Shown: piece after piece, positions 5,095 through 13,357 of the stretch
Layout of the letters: every line of letters starts with the position of its first letter
How positions within the stretch are numbered: the stretch's first letter is position 1
From: an uncultured Ruminococcus sp.
GTDB lineage: Bacteria > Bacillota > Clostridia > Oscillospirales > Ruminococcaceae
Length of the DNA stretch: 22,745 bases
Direction of reading: 5' to 3'
NCBI GenBank assembly: GCA_900550695.1
Contig: URTF01000033.1
Span: 1-22,745, forward strand
Translations under genes and position numbers: made by a program
Notes under the pieces: generated by a model
Told to the model about the DNA's origin: nothing
Databases searched by the model: none
Seen by the model: only the letters and a program-made list of their open reading frames with translations

Positions 5095-5613
5095 ATGTCA
5101 GGAAAAAACGCTAAAAGCGGAAAGGGCGGAAATACTATCGCCAAGGTTCATGATATGGTAATGCCTATCATTGAAGAGCTGGGACTTTCGCTCTGGGACA
5201 TCGTCTTTGAAAAGGAGGGCGCTTATTGGTATCTCCGTGTCTTTATTGACGGAAAGGACGACCTTGCGAGTATGGAGGACTGCGAGAACGTTACACGTCC
5301 GCTGTCGAAGCTTCTCGATGAGCAGGACCCTATCGAACAGAGCTATATCCTCGAGGTAGGCTCGCCGGGTATCGGACGTGCGCTCAAAAAGGAGGAGCAT
5401 TTCCAAAAGTTCCTCGAATGTCCGATAAGAGTTCGCTTTATCCGTGAAAATGAGAACGGCGAAAAGGAGATCATCGCAGCACTCAAAGCGTATGACAAGG
5501 ACACTGTTACCGTTGCAAGGGACGGAGCAGAGGAAGTTATCAAGCTTTCCGACACTGCTTTCGTGAAGCTTGCCGATGACGAAGATCTCTTCGGAGATGA
5601 TTTTGAAGAATAA
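5095..5613 (+). CDS. rimP: Ribosome maturation factor RimP
   Basis: Product of 172 residues, slightly longer than the usual 150-160, with a charged acidic tail ending DLFGDDFEE. RimP assists 30S subunit maturation. The N-terminal alpha/beta domain shows ELGLSLWDIVFEKEGAYWYLRVFID, then the family signature DCENVTRPLSKLLDE, YILEVGSPGIGRAL (usually SPGLDRPL) and the C-terminal Sm-like domain. ATG 5095 has AAGGGA eight bases upstream; a TTG at 5071 in frame is less likely. It is the first gene of the operon and precedes nusA by 33 bases, the standard bacterial order. Confidence 0.93.
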   Translation: MSGKNAKSGKGGNTIAKVHDMVMPIIEELGLSLWDIVFEKEGAYWYLRVFIDGKDDLASMEDCENVTRPLSKLLDEQDPIEQSYILEVGSPGIGRALKKEEHFQKFLECPIRVRFIRENENGEKEIIAALKAYDKDTVTVARDGAEEVIKLSDTAFVKLADDEDLFGDDFEE

Positions 5614-5646
5614 ACCTTTATATAAATTTAGGAGGAATCAGGAAAA

Positions 5647-6738
5647 ATGAGAAAAACCAAAAAAGCACCTGAGATCAACAAGGAACAGCAGTTTATCAAG
5701 GATTTTTTCGAGGCACTTGAACTGCTTGCACAGGAAAACAACATCTCTGTTGACGTTCTTGCTGAGAAGATCAGCCAGGCAATACTTAAAGCCGTAAGAA
5801 AAGAATATGAATATTGTGACGACTTCGTTGTAAACATCGACCCCGAGCGTCAGATATTCGATGTATGCGTCCTCAGAACCGTTGTTGACGATGAACCTAT
5901 CGACCTCAACGAGATCAACATCGACGAAGCAAGAGCAGTCTGCGACCCGAACGCACAGCTCGGCGAGAGAGTTCCTTTCAAGCTTTCTCCCTCAAAGTTC
6001 GGCAGAATCGCAGCTCAGTATGCAAAGCAGTCTATCCGTCACGATATGAAGGAATTCGAGCGTGACAAAATTATGGGACAGTTCAAGGATAAGGTTCACG
6101 AAGCTGTTTCCGCTACCGTTCAGAAGATCGAACCCGCAACGGGCAACATCACACTCACGATCGACGGACACGAAGTTTATATGCTCAAAAAGGAACAGAT
6201 ACCCGGAGAAGTCCTCAAAGAGGGTCAGATCATCAAGGTGTATGTATGCGAGATCATCAACCCCGACAGACGACCTGCCGTTAAGATCTCACGCCGTCAC
6301 CCCGACCTTGTAAAGCGTCTTTTTGAGCTTGAAATTCCCGAAATTTATGACGGCATCGTTGAGATAAAATCCATCGCAAGAGAAGCGGGTTCAAGAACCA
6401 AGATCGCAGTTGCTTCGACCGACCCGAACGTTGACCCTGTAGGCGCTTGCATAGGTCCAAAGCACTCCCGAATCGAAAAGGTCGTTGAAGAACTCGGCGG
6501 CGAAAAGATCGACATCATCGTTTATGATGAGGATATCACGGTATTCGTTGCTCACGCACTTGCTCCTGCCGAGGTCATCAGCGTTACAAAGGAAGAGGGC
6601 GAAGAGAAGAAGTGTACAGTTATCGTGCCGAACAACCAGCTCTCACTTGCTATCGGCAACAAGGGTCAGAATGCAAAGCTTGCTGCCCGTCTTACCGATT
6701 ATAAGATCGACATAAAGCCCGAAGTTCCCACTGAATGA
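5647..6738 (+). CDS. nusA: Transcription termination/antitermination factor NusA
   Basis: Product of 363 residues, the length of Gram-positive NusA without the C-terminal acidic repeats of Escherichia coli. NusA binds RNA polymerase and modulates pausing, intrinsic termination and antitermination. Domains run in order: N-terminal RNAP-binding domain (1 to about 125, with SPSKFGRIAAQYAKQSI at its end), S1 (about 140-205), KH1 with GACIGPKHSRI and KH2 with LAIGNKGQNAKLAARLT near the end. A strong SD (AGGAGG) precedes ATG 5647. It lies between rimP and rnpM. Because its own leader carries a terminator hairpin, NusA may control this operon. Confidence 0.97.
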   Translation: MRKTKKAPEINKEQQFIKDFFEALELLAQENNISVDVLAEKISQAILKAVRKEYEYCDDFVVNIDPERQIFDVCVLRTVVDDEPIDLNEINIDEARAVCDPNAQLGERVPFKLSPSKFGRIAAQYAKQSIRHDMKEFERDKIMGQFKDKVHEAVSATVQKIEPATGNITLTIDGHEVYMLKKEQIPGEVLKEGQIIKVYVCEIINPDRRPAVKISRRHPDLVKRLFELEIPEIYDGIVEIKSIAREAGSRTKIAVASTDPNVDPVGACIGPKHSRIEKVVEELGGEKIDIIVYDEDITVFVAHALAPAEVISVTKEEGEEKKCTVIVPNNQLSLAIGNKGQNAKLAARLTDYKIDIKPEVPTE

Positions 6739-6755
6739 TAAAACGGAGGTAGAAT

Positions 6756-7028
6756 ATGCCTGCTGTAAAAAAGATACCCATGAGAATGTGCATCGGCTGC
6801 GGCGAGATGAAGCCAAAAAAAGAGCTTATCCGTATCGTAAAATCGCCCGAGGGCGAGATCAGCCTTGACACAACGGGTAAAAAATCGGGCAGAGGCGCTT
6901 ATATCTGCCGCTCCTGCGAGTGCCTTGAAAAAGCGAAGAAAGCAAGAAAGCTTGAAAGATCTTTTTCCTGCCGCATCGATGAAGAGGTATATGCAAATAT
7001 GGAAAGGGAGCTTTCGGAAAATGAATAA
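6756..7028 (+). CDS. rnpM: RNase P modulator RnpM (YlxR, DUF448)
   Basis: Product of 90 residues. The signature RMCIGCGEMKPKKELIRIV near the start and SGRGAYICRSCECLEKAKK in the middle define the YlxR family; the two CxxC pairs are visible. In Bacillus subtilis YlxR binds RNase P RNA and modulates its activity, hence RnpM. SD ACGGAGG precedes ATG 6756, and the end overlaps the next start (AATGAATAA), so translation of ylxQ is likely coupled. Confidence 0.93.
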   Translation: MPAVKKIPMRMCIGCGEMKPKKELIRIVKSPEGEISLDTTGKKSGRGAYICRSCECLEKAKKARKLERSFSCRIDEEVYANMERELSENE

Positions 7029-7341
7029 CAAGCTTTTCGGACTCCTTTCGATGTGCAGAAGATCGGGGAGAATGGCGCTCGGGTTCGATATGTCCAAAGA
7101 ATCAGCCGAAAAAGGCAAAGCGGAGCTGATAGTTCTCGCTTCGGATATTTCGCCCAAGACGGAAAAGGAAGTTCGCTTCTTTTCCGATAAATACGGCGTC
7201 AGAACAGTTAAAACAAACCTTACAATAGATGATTTTTTTCACGGTATAGGGAAAAAAGTCGGTGTTATCGCAGTTTGCGACAAGGGGTTCGCCCAAAAGG
7301 CTGAAAGTCTTATCGGCGAGGATACCATAACAAAGAATTAA
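7021..7341 (+). CDS. ylxQ: L7Ae-family RNA-binding protein YlxQ
   Basis: Product of 106 residues of the L7Ae/L30e/S12e fold. Typical features are LLSMCRRSGRMALGFDM at the start, AELIVLASDISPKTEKEV, and IGKKVGVIAVCDKGFAQ near the end. Family members bind kink-turn RNA and may associate with the ribosome or RNase P; the exact role is not settled. ATG 7021 lies within the last codons of rnpM (8-base overlap), and infB follows after 17 bases. A longer reading frame upstream overlaps rnpM and is not supported. Confidence 0.92.
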   Translation: MNNKLFGLLSMCRRSGRMALGFDMSKESAEKGKAELIVLASDISPKTEKEVRFFSDKYGVRTVKTNLTIDDFFHGIGKKVGVIAVCDKGFAQKAESLIGEDTITKN

Positions 7342-7358
7342 CGGAGGTAATACAGCCT

Positions 7359-10019
7359 ATGAGTAACACAAGATCGCAGTCCAAACAGAAATTAAGTGAT
7401 GTTGCAAAGGATCTCGGTATTTCCAATCAGGAGCTTATCGATTTCGTTGAAAATAAATTCGGAGAGGTAAAAAAAGCTGCCGCAAGCCTTACCGCTGACC
7501 AGCTCAATATCATTCTCGAAAATTACACACAGAATAATCAGGTGGAAAGCTTTGACGGTTATTTTGCAAAGAGAAACGAACCAAAGCCTGTAAAGAAAGA
7601 AGAGCCAAAACAGGAAAAGAAGCCTGCAAAGAAAGATGCTCCCAAGGCTGAACAGCCTAAGCAGGAAGCTAAGAAGCCCGTTAAAAAGGAAGCTCCCAAG
7701 GCAGAGATCAAGCAGGAAAATGTCAAGTCCGCACCCGTAAAGCAGGAAGCACCAAAGCCTCAGCCGAAGCAGGAACAGCCTAAGCCGCAGCCGAAGCAGG
7801 AAGCTCCGAAGCCTGCACCAAAGCAGGAAGTCAAGCAGGAAGCAAAGCCTGCCGTTCAGAACAGCAAGAACGAGCAGAAGAACAAGGCTGACCGCTTCAA
7901 CGCACAGCAGGCTCTTAAAAACAACGAGCAGAACAAGAATAAGAAGAGCGAGCAGAAGCCTCAGCAGAACAAGGATCAGAACCAGAACAAGACCAAGCTC
8001 GATATCAAGTTCGCCGACGCTTCGAGCAATACAGTAGATCAGAAGCTTCACAAGGTAGATACAAGAGGTTCTTATGTCGAGATCGACAAGTACAACGAAA
8101 AGTACGAGAACATCGCTCCCGTTCAGAACGGCAGACACAAGGACAATTTCTCCAAGAAGCAGAAGCTTACGCAGAAGTCCCAGCAGAGAAAACAGCAGCA
8201 GTATTCCAACAAGCACGAATCCGAGGCTGATAAGCTCCGCAGACTTGAACTCGAAAGAGCAAGAAAGCAGCAGCTCAAAGTCCTTATCCCTGATGAGATC
8301 GTCGTTTCCGAGCTTGCTTCAAGACTTAAGGTAACAGCTACCGAAGTTATCAAGAAGCTCATGGGTCTTGGCGAAATGTGTACTATCAATCAGGTCATCG
8401 ACTTTGATACAGCTTCACTCGTTGCCGAAGAACTCGGCGCAAAGGTAGAAAAGGAAGTTATCGTTACTATCGAAGAGCGTCTTATCGATGATTCCGATGA
8501 TGACGGCGAGGGCGTTGAGAGAGCACCTGTCGTTGTTGTAATGGGTCACGTTGACCACGGTAAAACTTCACTCCTCGACCATATCAGAAACGCTCACGTT
8601 ACAGCTACCGAAGCGGGCGGTATCACACAGCATATCGGTGCTTACAGAGTTAATTACAACGGCAAGGACATCACCTTCCTCGATACACCGGGACACGAAG
8701 CTTTCACTTCCATGAGAGCAAGAGGTGCGTCCGTAACCGATATCGCTATCCTCGTTGTAGCTGCAGACGACGGTATCATGCCGCAGACTATCGAAGCTAT
8801 CAACCACGCAAAGGCAGCGAATATCCCGATAATCGTTGCTATCAACAAGATGGATAAGCCGGGTGCAAACCCTGAAAATATCAAGCAGCAGCTCACCGAA
8901 CACAACCTCGTTGTCGAGGAATGGGGCGGCGATGTTATCTGCGTTCCTATCTCCGCCAAGACTGGTATGGGCATTGACGAGCTTCTCGAAAACGTTCTTC
9001 TCGTTGCCGAAGTTGCAGAGTACAAGGCTAACCCGAACAGACTTGCAAAGGGCGCTGTTATCGAAGCACGTCTTGACAAGGGCAGAGGTCCTATCGCAAC
9101 TCTCCTCGTTCAGAACGGTACTCTCCACACTGGCGATATCATCATCGCAGGTACGGCTGTCGGCAGAGTAAGAGTTATGACCAACGACAAGGGCGAAGTT
9201 GTAAATGAAGCAGGTCCGTCCTGTCCTGTTGAGATCACGGGTCTTGCGGAAGTTCCGTCCGCAGGTGACACATTCAACGCCGTTGAAGATGAGCGTCTTG
9301 CAAGAGAACTCGTTGAACAGCGTAAGCACGAAGCAAAGCAGGAGCAGTTCAATCAGTATCAGAAGGTAACTCTTGACAACCTCTTCAGCCAGATCGAGCA
9401 GGGCGAGATCAAGGAACTTCCTATCATCGTCAAGGCAGACGTTCAGGGTTCTGTCGAAGCTGTTCGTCAGTCGCTTGAAAAGCTCTCCAACGATGAAGTT
9501 CGCGTTAAGGTCATTCACGGCGGCGTAGGTGCTGTTTCCGAGAGTGACGTTATGCTCGCAGACGCATCGAACGCTATCATTGTCGGCTTCAACGTCCGTC
9601 CTGATCCGGTTGCAGAGGAAAATGCAAAGCGTGACGGTGTTGATATCCGACTTTACAGGATCATCTATGATGCGATCGAAGAGATCCAGACCGCTATGAA
9701 GGGTATGCTTGCGCCTAAGTTCCACGAAGTTGGTCTTGGACGTGTCGAAGTCCGTCAGGTATACAAGATCACGGGCGTTGGTACAGTTTCGGGTTCTTAT
9801 GTTCTCAGCGGCAAGATCACAAGAAATGCCGAGATCAGAGTTGTCCGTGACGGTATCATCATCGCAGACGACAAGATGTCCTCCCTCAAGCGTTTCAAGG
9901 ACGACGTTAAGGAAGTTGCCGAGGGTTACGAGTGCGGTATCACGCTTGAAAAATTCAACGATGTCAAGGTCGGAGATATTTTTGAAGCGTATATGATGGA
10001 AGAAACCAAGGCAGAATAA
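7359..10019 (+). CDS. infB: Translation initiation factor IF-2
   Basis: Product of 886 residues, long for a Firmicute (Bacillus subtilis IF-2 is about 716). IF-2 is the GTPase that brings fMet-tRNA to the 30S subunit and promotes subunit joining. An N-terminal IF2N domain (SDVAKDLGISNQELIDFVE) is followed by a disordered region (about residues 70-300) of K, P, Q, E, A and N with repeated KQEAPKP-type units. A second IF2N-like domain (VSELASRLKVTATEVIKKLM) comes next. The G domain shows GHVDHGKT (396-403), DTPGH (442-446), NKMD (496-499) and SAKT (532-535). Domains II-IV are complete to the end. SD ACGGAGG precedes ATG 7359. The extra length comes from the low-complexity linker. Confidence 0.97.
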   Translation: MSNTRSQSKQKLSDVAKDLGISNQELIDFVENKFGEVKKAAASLTADQLNIILENYTQNNQVESFDGYFAKRNEPKPVKKEEPKQEKKPAKKDAPKAEQPKQEAKKPVKKEAPKAEIKQENVKSAPVKQEAPKPQPKQEQPKPQPKQEAPKPAPKQEVKQEAKPAVQNSKNEQKNKADRFNAQQALKNNEQNKNKKSEQKPQQNKDQNQNKTKLDIKFADASSNTVDQKLHKVDTRGSYVEIDKYNEKYENIAPVQNGRHKDNFSKKQKLTQKSQQRKQQQYSNKHESEADKLRRLELERARKQQLKVLIPDEIVVSELASRLKVTATEVIKKLMGLGEMCTINQVIDFDTASLVAEELGAKVEKEVIVTIEERLIDDSDDDGEGVERAPVVVVMGHVDHGKTSLLDHIRNAHVTATEAGGITQHIGAYRVNYNGKDITFLDTPGHEAFTSMRARGASVTDIAILVVAADDGIMPQTIEAINHAKAANIPIIVAINKMDKPGANPENIKQQLTEHNLVVEEWGGDVICVPISAKTGMGIDELLENVLLVAEVAEYKANPNRLAKGAVIEARLDKGRGPIATLLVQNGTLHTGDIIIAGTAVGRVRVMTNDKGEVVNEAGPSCPVEITGLAEVPSAGDTFNAVEDERLARELVEQRKHEAKQEQFNQYQKVTLDNLFSQIEQGEIKELPIIVKADVQGSVEAVRQSLEKLSNDEVRVKVIHGGVGAVSESDVMLADASNAIIVGFNVRPDPVAEENAKRDGVDIRLYRIIYDAIEEIQTAMKGMLAPKFHEVGLGRVEVRQVYKITGVGTVSGSYVLSGKITRNAEIRVVRDGIIIADDKMSSLKRFKDDVKEVAEGYECGITLEKFNDVKVGDIFEAYMMEETKAE

Positions 10020-10042
10020 CTTATGTAAAGTTTTTCGGAAAA

Positions 10043-10070
10043 GCTGACCGATAGCTTCGGTCGGCGTTTT
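10043..10070 (+). terminator. Intercistronic hairpin between infB and rbfA
   Basis: GCTGACCGA (10043-10051) pairs with TCGGTCGGC (10057-10065) with one G-U pair across a five-base loop, followed by GTTTT. The T run is short, so this is at best a partial terminator or an mRNA-processing or stability hairpin that lowers expression of downstream genes relative to infB. Confidence 0.5.
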
Positions 10071-10104
10071 CCCGATGTAATTTCCAGATAAAAAAGGAGT
10101 TTAT

Positions 10105-10494
10105 ATGCCTAATTTTAAAAATATGCGCCTTTCCGAAGATATAATGCGTGAGATCGCAGGTCTTATAAGAGAGCGTGTCAAAGACCCAAGAGTAAACACA
10201 ATGGCGACTTCCGTTGTCAGAGTTGAGCTTTCGGGCGACGGCTCGCACTGCAAGGTATTCATCTCCAGCTTCAACGGAATGGAAGATGCTGAAAATGCCG
10301 TAAAGGGACTTCAGAACGCTTCGGGTATGCTCCGCCGTGAGATAACCAACAAGCTCCATATCAGAAGATGCCCCGAGCTGCATTTTATCCCCGATAATTC
10401 TATCGAACATTCGGCAGAGATCTCACAGATGCTTCACGATATTCTTCCTGCCGAAGATAACGATACAGAAGAAACCGATAACGAGACCGAATAA
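10105..10494 (+). CDS. rbfA: Ribosome-binding factor A
   Basis: Product of 129 residues, normal for RbfA. It has a single KH-like domain that binds 16S rRNA near the 5' end helix and aids late 30S maturation, especially in the cold. Characteristic parts are RLSEDIMREIAGLIRERVKDPR at the start, the VFISSFNG strand, and GMLRREITNKLHIRRCPELHFIPDNSIEHSAEI. An acidic tail (EDNDTEETDNETE) follows. SD AAAAGGAG lies before ATG 10105. It sits between infB and nrnA as in most Firmicutes. Confidence 0.94.
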   Translation: MPNFKNMRLSEDIMREIAGLIRERVKDPRVNTMATSVVRVELSGDGSHCKVFISSFNGMEDAENAVKGLQNASGMLRREITNKLHIRRCPELHFIPDNSIEHSAEISQMLHDILPAEDNDTEETDNETE

Positions 10495-10509
10495 AAAGGT
10501 TGTGATGTT

Positions 10510-11478
10510 TTGCAGATAAATTTTGAAGAAGCAGCGGAATTTCTCCGTGAAAACGACTGTTATCATATCCTTACCCACGCAAGTCCCGACGGCGACACGA
10601 TAGGTTCAGGCTTCGGACTATGTGCAATTCTCCGAAAAATGGGCAAGAAAGCCAATGTTTACTGCTCCGATGAGCTTCCGAAGCGCTATGACTTTATGTA
10701 TGAGGGTTATGGACCGCAGGATTTTGAGGTAAAGACCGTTGTTGCGGTCGATGTTGCCGACCCGAAGCTCCTCGGAAAAAATCTGGAGCATTATGCCGAC
10801 AAGGTTGAGCTTTGCATAGATCATCATATCTCGAACACGGGCTATGCGAAAAAACTGCTCGTTGAACCGCATGCAGCGGCGGCTTGTCAGGTCATTTTCA
10901 AGCTTTTGAGCAGTCAGAAGCTTACCGAATGTGACGCTATGATCGCAAAGTGCCTTTACACGGGCATTGCGACCGATACGGGCTGCTTCAAGTTCGATTC
11001 CTGCACTTCCGAAACACACGCAGCTGCGGCTGAACTGATGAAATTCGACATCGGCGCAGGAAAGATAAACCGCAGAATGTTCGACCAGAAGAGCAGGGCG
11101 AGAATTGCCGTTGAACAGCACGTTCTCGGCAGTATGGAATACTATTTCGATGAACGCTGCTCGGTAGCTTCCGTTTCGCTCGATGATATAAAGAGAACCG
11201 GACTTCCTGCCGAGGAATTCGAGGGCATCGCAGGTATTACGACTGTCCTCGAAACGATAGAAGTCGGCGTTTTTATCCGTCAGAAGGAGGAGCATAAGAT
11301 AAAAGCTTCGCTCCGTTCGACAGGGGATATTGACGTTTCGGCAATATGCGCTCAGTTCGGCGGCGGCGGTCATATAAAGGCGGCAGGCTGTTCATTTGAA
11401 ACGAGCATCGATGATGCAAAGACTAAGATAGTCGAAGCTGTCGGCAGGGTTCTTGCGGAAATGGGTGAGAAGAAATGA
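10510..11478 (+). CDS. nrnA: Bifunctional oligoribonuclease/pAp phosphatase NrnA (DHH/DHHA1)
   Basis: Product of 322 residues, the standard NrnA length. It degrades 2-5 nt RNA and dephosphorylates 3'-phosphoadenosine-5'-phosphate. Motifs are THASPDGDTIGS (22-33), VAVDVAD, DHH at 104-106, GIATDTGCFKF and the DHHA1 loop GGGGH (284-288). The only in-frame start near an SD is TTG 10510, ten bases after AAAAGG; no in-frame ATG or GTG lies upstream. The gene overlaps truB by four bases (ATGA), a sign of translational coupling. Order rbfA-nrnA-truB is the conserved Firmicute arrangement. Confidence 0.93.
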   Translation: MQINFEEAAEFLRENDCYHILTHASPDGDTIGSGFGLCAILRKMGKKANVYCSDELPKRYDFMYEGYGPQDFEVKTVVAVDVADPKLLGKNLEHYADKVELCIDHHISNTGYAKKLLVEPHAAAACQVIFKLLSSQKLTECDAMIAKCLYTGIATDTGCFKFDSCTSETHAAAAELMKFDIGAGKINRRMFDQKSRARIAVEQHVLGSMEYYFDERCSVASVSLDDIKRTGLPAEEFEGIAGITTVLETIEVGVFIRQKEEHKIKASLRSTGDIDVSAICAQFGGGGHIKAAGCSFETSIDDAKTKIVEAVGRVLAEMGEKK

Positions 11479-12395
11479 TCGGCGGAAAAAATGATGATCT
11501 GAACGGATTGATCTGTGTAAACAAGCCGCAGGGCTTCACTTCTTTTGACGTTATTGCGAAAATGAGGGGTATCCTGCGGCTTCGCAGACTTGGACACGCA
11601 GGGACGCTCGACCCGATGGCAACGGGAGTTCTTCCCGTTTTTGTCGGAAAGGCAACGAAAGCCTGCGATATTATCCCCGACCACGACAAGACCTATCGGG
11701 CAGGTTTCAGGCTCGGCTTTGTTTCCGACACGCAGGACAGTTCGGGAAAAATGACCGAGCTCGGCGGCGCTGAAGAAGTGACGGCTGAAAAGCTTGAAGC
11801 TTCGCTCGGTGATTTCCGAGGGGACATAATGCAGATACCGCCGATGTATTCTGCGGTGACTGTGAACGGAAAGCGGCTTTACGACCTCGCCCGAAAGGGG
11901 ATAGAGGTCGAGCGTGAAGCTCGTCCCGTCACGATATACAAGCTTGTGCTGACGGATTTTGATGAAGCTTCTCACGAGGGAACGCTTGAAATTTCCTGCT
12001 CAAGAGGTACTTATATCCGCACTATCATAAATGATATCGGTGAAAAGCTCGGCTGCGGCGCAGTTATGACAAGCCTTGTGCGGACTGCCGCCTGCGGATT
12101 TTCGCTTTCCGACTGCGTGAGCCTTGAAGAATTGCAGGCGAACGCCGACAGCGGAAATTCTGCCGGGAAATATCTTCTCCCGATAGAAAAAGTTTTCGCC
12201 GATTATCCGTCCGTGAAGCTTGACGAACACAGAGAAAAGCTTTACCGAAACGGCGTAAAGTTAAAGATAGAGCTTATGGGCGGCTGTATAAAAAGCGGCG
12301 GAATACATCGTGTTTTCGGCTCGGACGGCGGCTTTATCGGGCTTGGCATTGCGAACGCAGAAACAATGGAATTTACGGTCTACAAGAATTTCTGA
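11475..12395 (+). CDS. truB: tRNA pseudouridine-55 synthase TruB
   Basis: Product of 306 residues. TruB isomerises uridine 55 in the T-loop of nearly all tRNAs. The N-terminus GLICVNKPQGFTSFDVIAKMR and the catalytic motif GHAGTLDPMATG (40-51, nucleophile Asp46) are diagnostic. KTYRAGFRLG, PPMYSAVTVNGKRLYDLAR and CSRGTYIRTIINDIGEKLG complete the fold, and a short PUA-like C-terminus follows. ATG 11475 overlaps the nrnA stop. ribF starts right after its stop codon. Confidence 0.95.
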   Translation: MIGGKNDDLNGLICVNKPQGFTSFDVIAKMRGILRLRRLGHAGTLDPMATGVLPVFVGKATKACDIIPDHDKTYRAGFRLGFVSDTQDSSGKMTELGGAEEVTAEKLEASLGDFRGDIMQIPPMYSAVTVNGKRLYDLARKGIEVEREARPVTIYKLVLTDFDEASHEGTLEISCSRGTYIRTIINDIGEKLGCGAVMTSLVRTAACGFSLSDCVSLEELQANADSGNSAGKYLLPIEKVFADYPSVKLDEHREKLYRNGVKLKIELMGGCIKSGGIHRVFGSDGGFIGLGIANAETMEFTVYKNF

Positions 12396-12408
12396 GGGTG
12401 ATTTTACG

Positions 12409-13326
12409 ATTGAACTTATAGGCACGGATACCGTTCCGAACAGTTATACCGCAGTTGCGGCAGGACTTTTTGACGGAGTGCATCTCGGTCACAGAGCCGT
12501 GATAGGAAAAGCGGCAGAGATCGCCCGTGAAAACAAGGATATTTCCGCAGCGGTGTTCACGTTCGATACCGCAACGGTGACCTCAAAAGGCGGCTCGCTC
12601 GGCTGTATCCTCGGACGTGAGGACAAGCTTTCAATGCTTGGACAGCTTGGGGCAGAGTATATTTATTCGCCCGATTTTGCGAGCTTTAAGGAATACACCG
12701 CCGAGCGCTTCGTAAAGGAAGTCCTGCACGAAAAAATGCGTGCGAAATATGTTGTCTGCGGCTTTGATTTTCGCTTTGGAAAGGGTGCTTCGGGCAATGC
12801 GGAAATACTGAAAAAGCTTGGCGAAGAATGTGGCATCACGGTGATAACCGTTCCGCCCGTCAGCGAAGAAAATGGCAGAAAAATTTCCTCAACGCATATC
12901 CGTGAGCTTATTTCGGCAGGGGAGATATCCGAAGCGAACGCACTGCTCGGCTATGATTATTTCTTCACACTGCCCGTTATAAGCGGAAACCGCATCGGAC
13001 GGACTATGGATTTTCCGACGATAAATCAGCGGCTCGGAGCGGAGAGGGCAATGCCGAGGTTCGGCGTTTACGCATCGAAGGCGGAGGTCGGCGGAAAGAC
13101 CTATTTCGGCATAACGAATGTCGGTGTGAAGCCTACCGTTTCCGACAGCGATATCGTCCTCGCCGAAACGTATATGATCGGCTTTGACGGCGATCTGTAC
13201 GGCGAAAGGGTCAGGCTCTCGCTTGTGAAATTCATTCGCCCCGAGAGAAAATTCGGCGGCATAACCGAGCTTAAAGCGCAGATAAAAAATGATGTAAATA
13301 CAGTTTCCGATTTTTTCGGTATCTGA
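12409..13326 (+). CDS. ribF: Bifunctional riboflavin kinase / FAD synthetase RibF
   Basis: Product of about 306 residues that makes FMN and FAD from riboflavin and ATP. The N-terminal nucleotidyltransferase domain shows GLFDGVHLGHR (commonly GNFDGVHLGHQ), VVCGFDFRFGKGASG and ISSTHIRELISAG. The C-terminal flavokinase domain shows GNRIGRTMDFPTIN, RFGVYA, GITNVGVKPTV and IRPERKFGGITELKAQI. No ATG, GTG or TTG exists in frame between the truB stop and the first conserved strand. The likely start is ATT 12409, eight bases after GAGGGTG, just downstream of the truB stop; an in-frame GTG at 12310 would overlap truB by 86 bases and lacks an SD. The exact start is therefore inferred. Confidence 0.9.
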   Translation: MELIGTDTVPNSYTAVAAGLFDGVHLGHRAVIGKAAEIARENKDISAAVFTFDTATVTSKGGSLGCILGREDKLSMLGQLGAEYIYSPDFASFKEYTAERFVKEVLHEKMRAKYVVCGFDFRFGKGASGNAEILKKLGEECGITVITVPPVSEENGRKISSTHIRELISAGEISEANALLGYDYFFTLPVISGNRIGRTMDFPTINQRLGAERAMPRFGVYASKAEVGGKTYFGITNVGVKPTVSDSDIVLAETYMIGFDGDLYGERVRLSLVKFIRPERKFGGITELKAQIKNDVNTVSDFFGI

Positions 13327-13357
13327 TTTTTGAAATTTCAGAAAGGAATTTGGCAAG

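Noticed and set aside
7392..8216. Leu-rich minus-strand ORF that looks like a membrane protein
   Set aside because: Antisense of the Lys/Gln/Glu-rich IF-2 linker (AAG and CAG read as CTT and CTG); not a separate gene.
8568..9725. 385-codon minus-strand ORF
   Set aside because: Mirror frame inside the highly conserved GTPase part of infB; no known motifs and no initiation signal.
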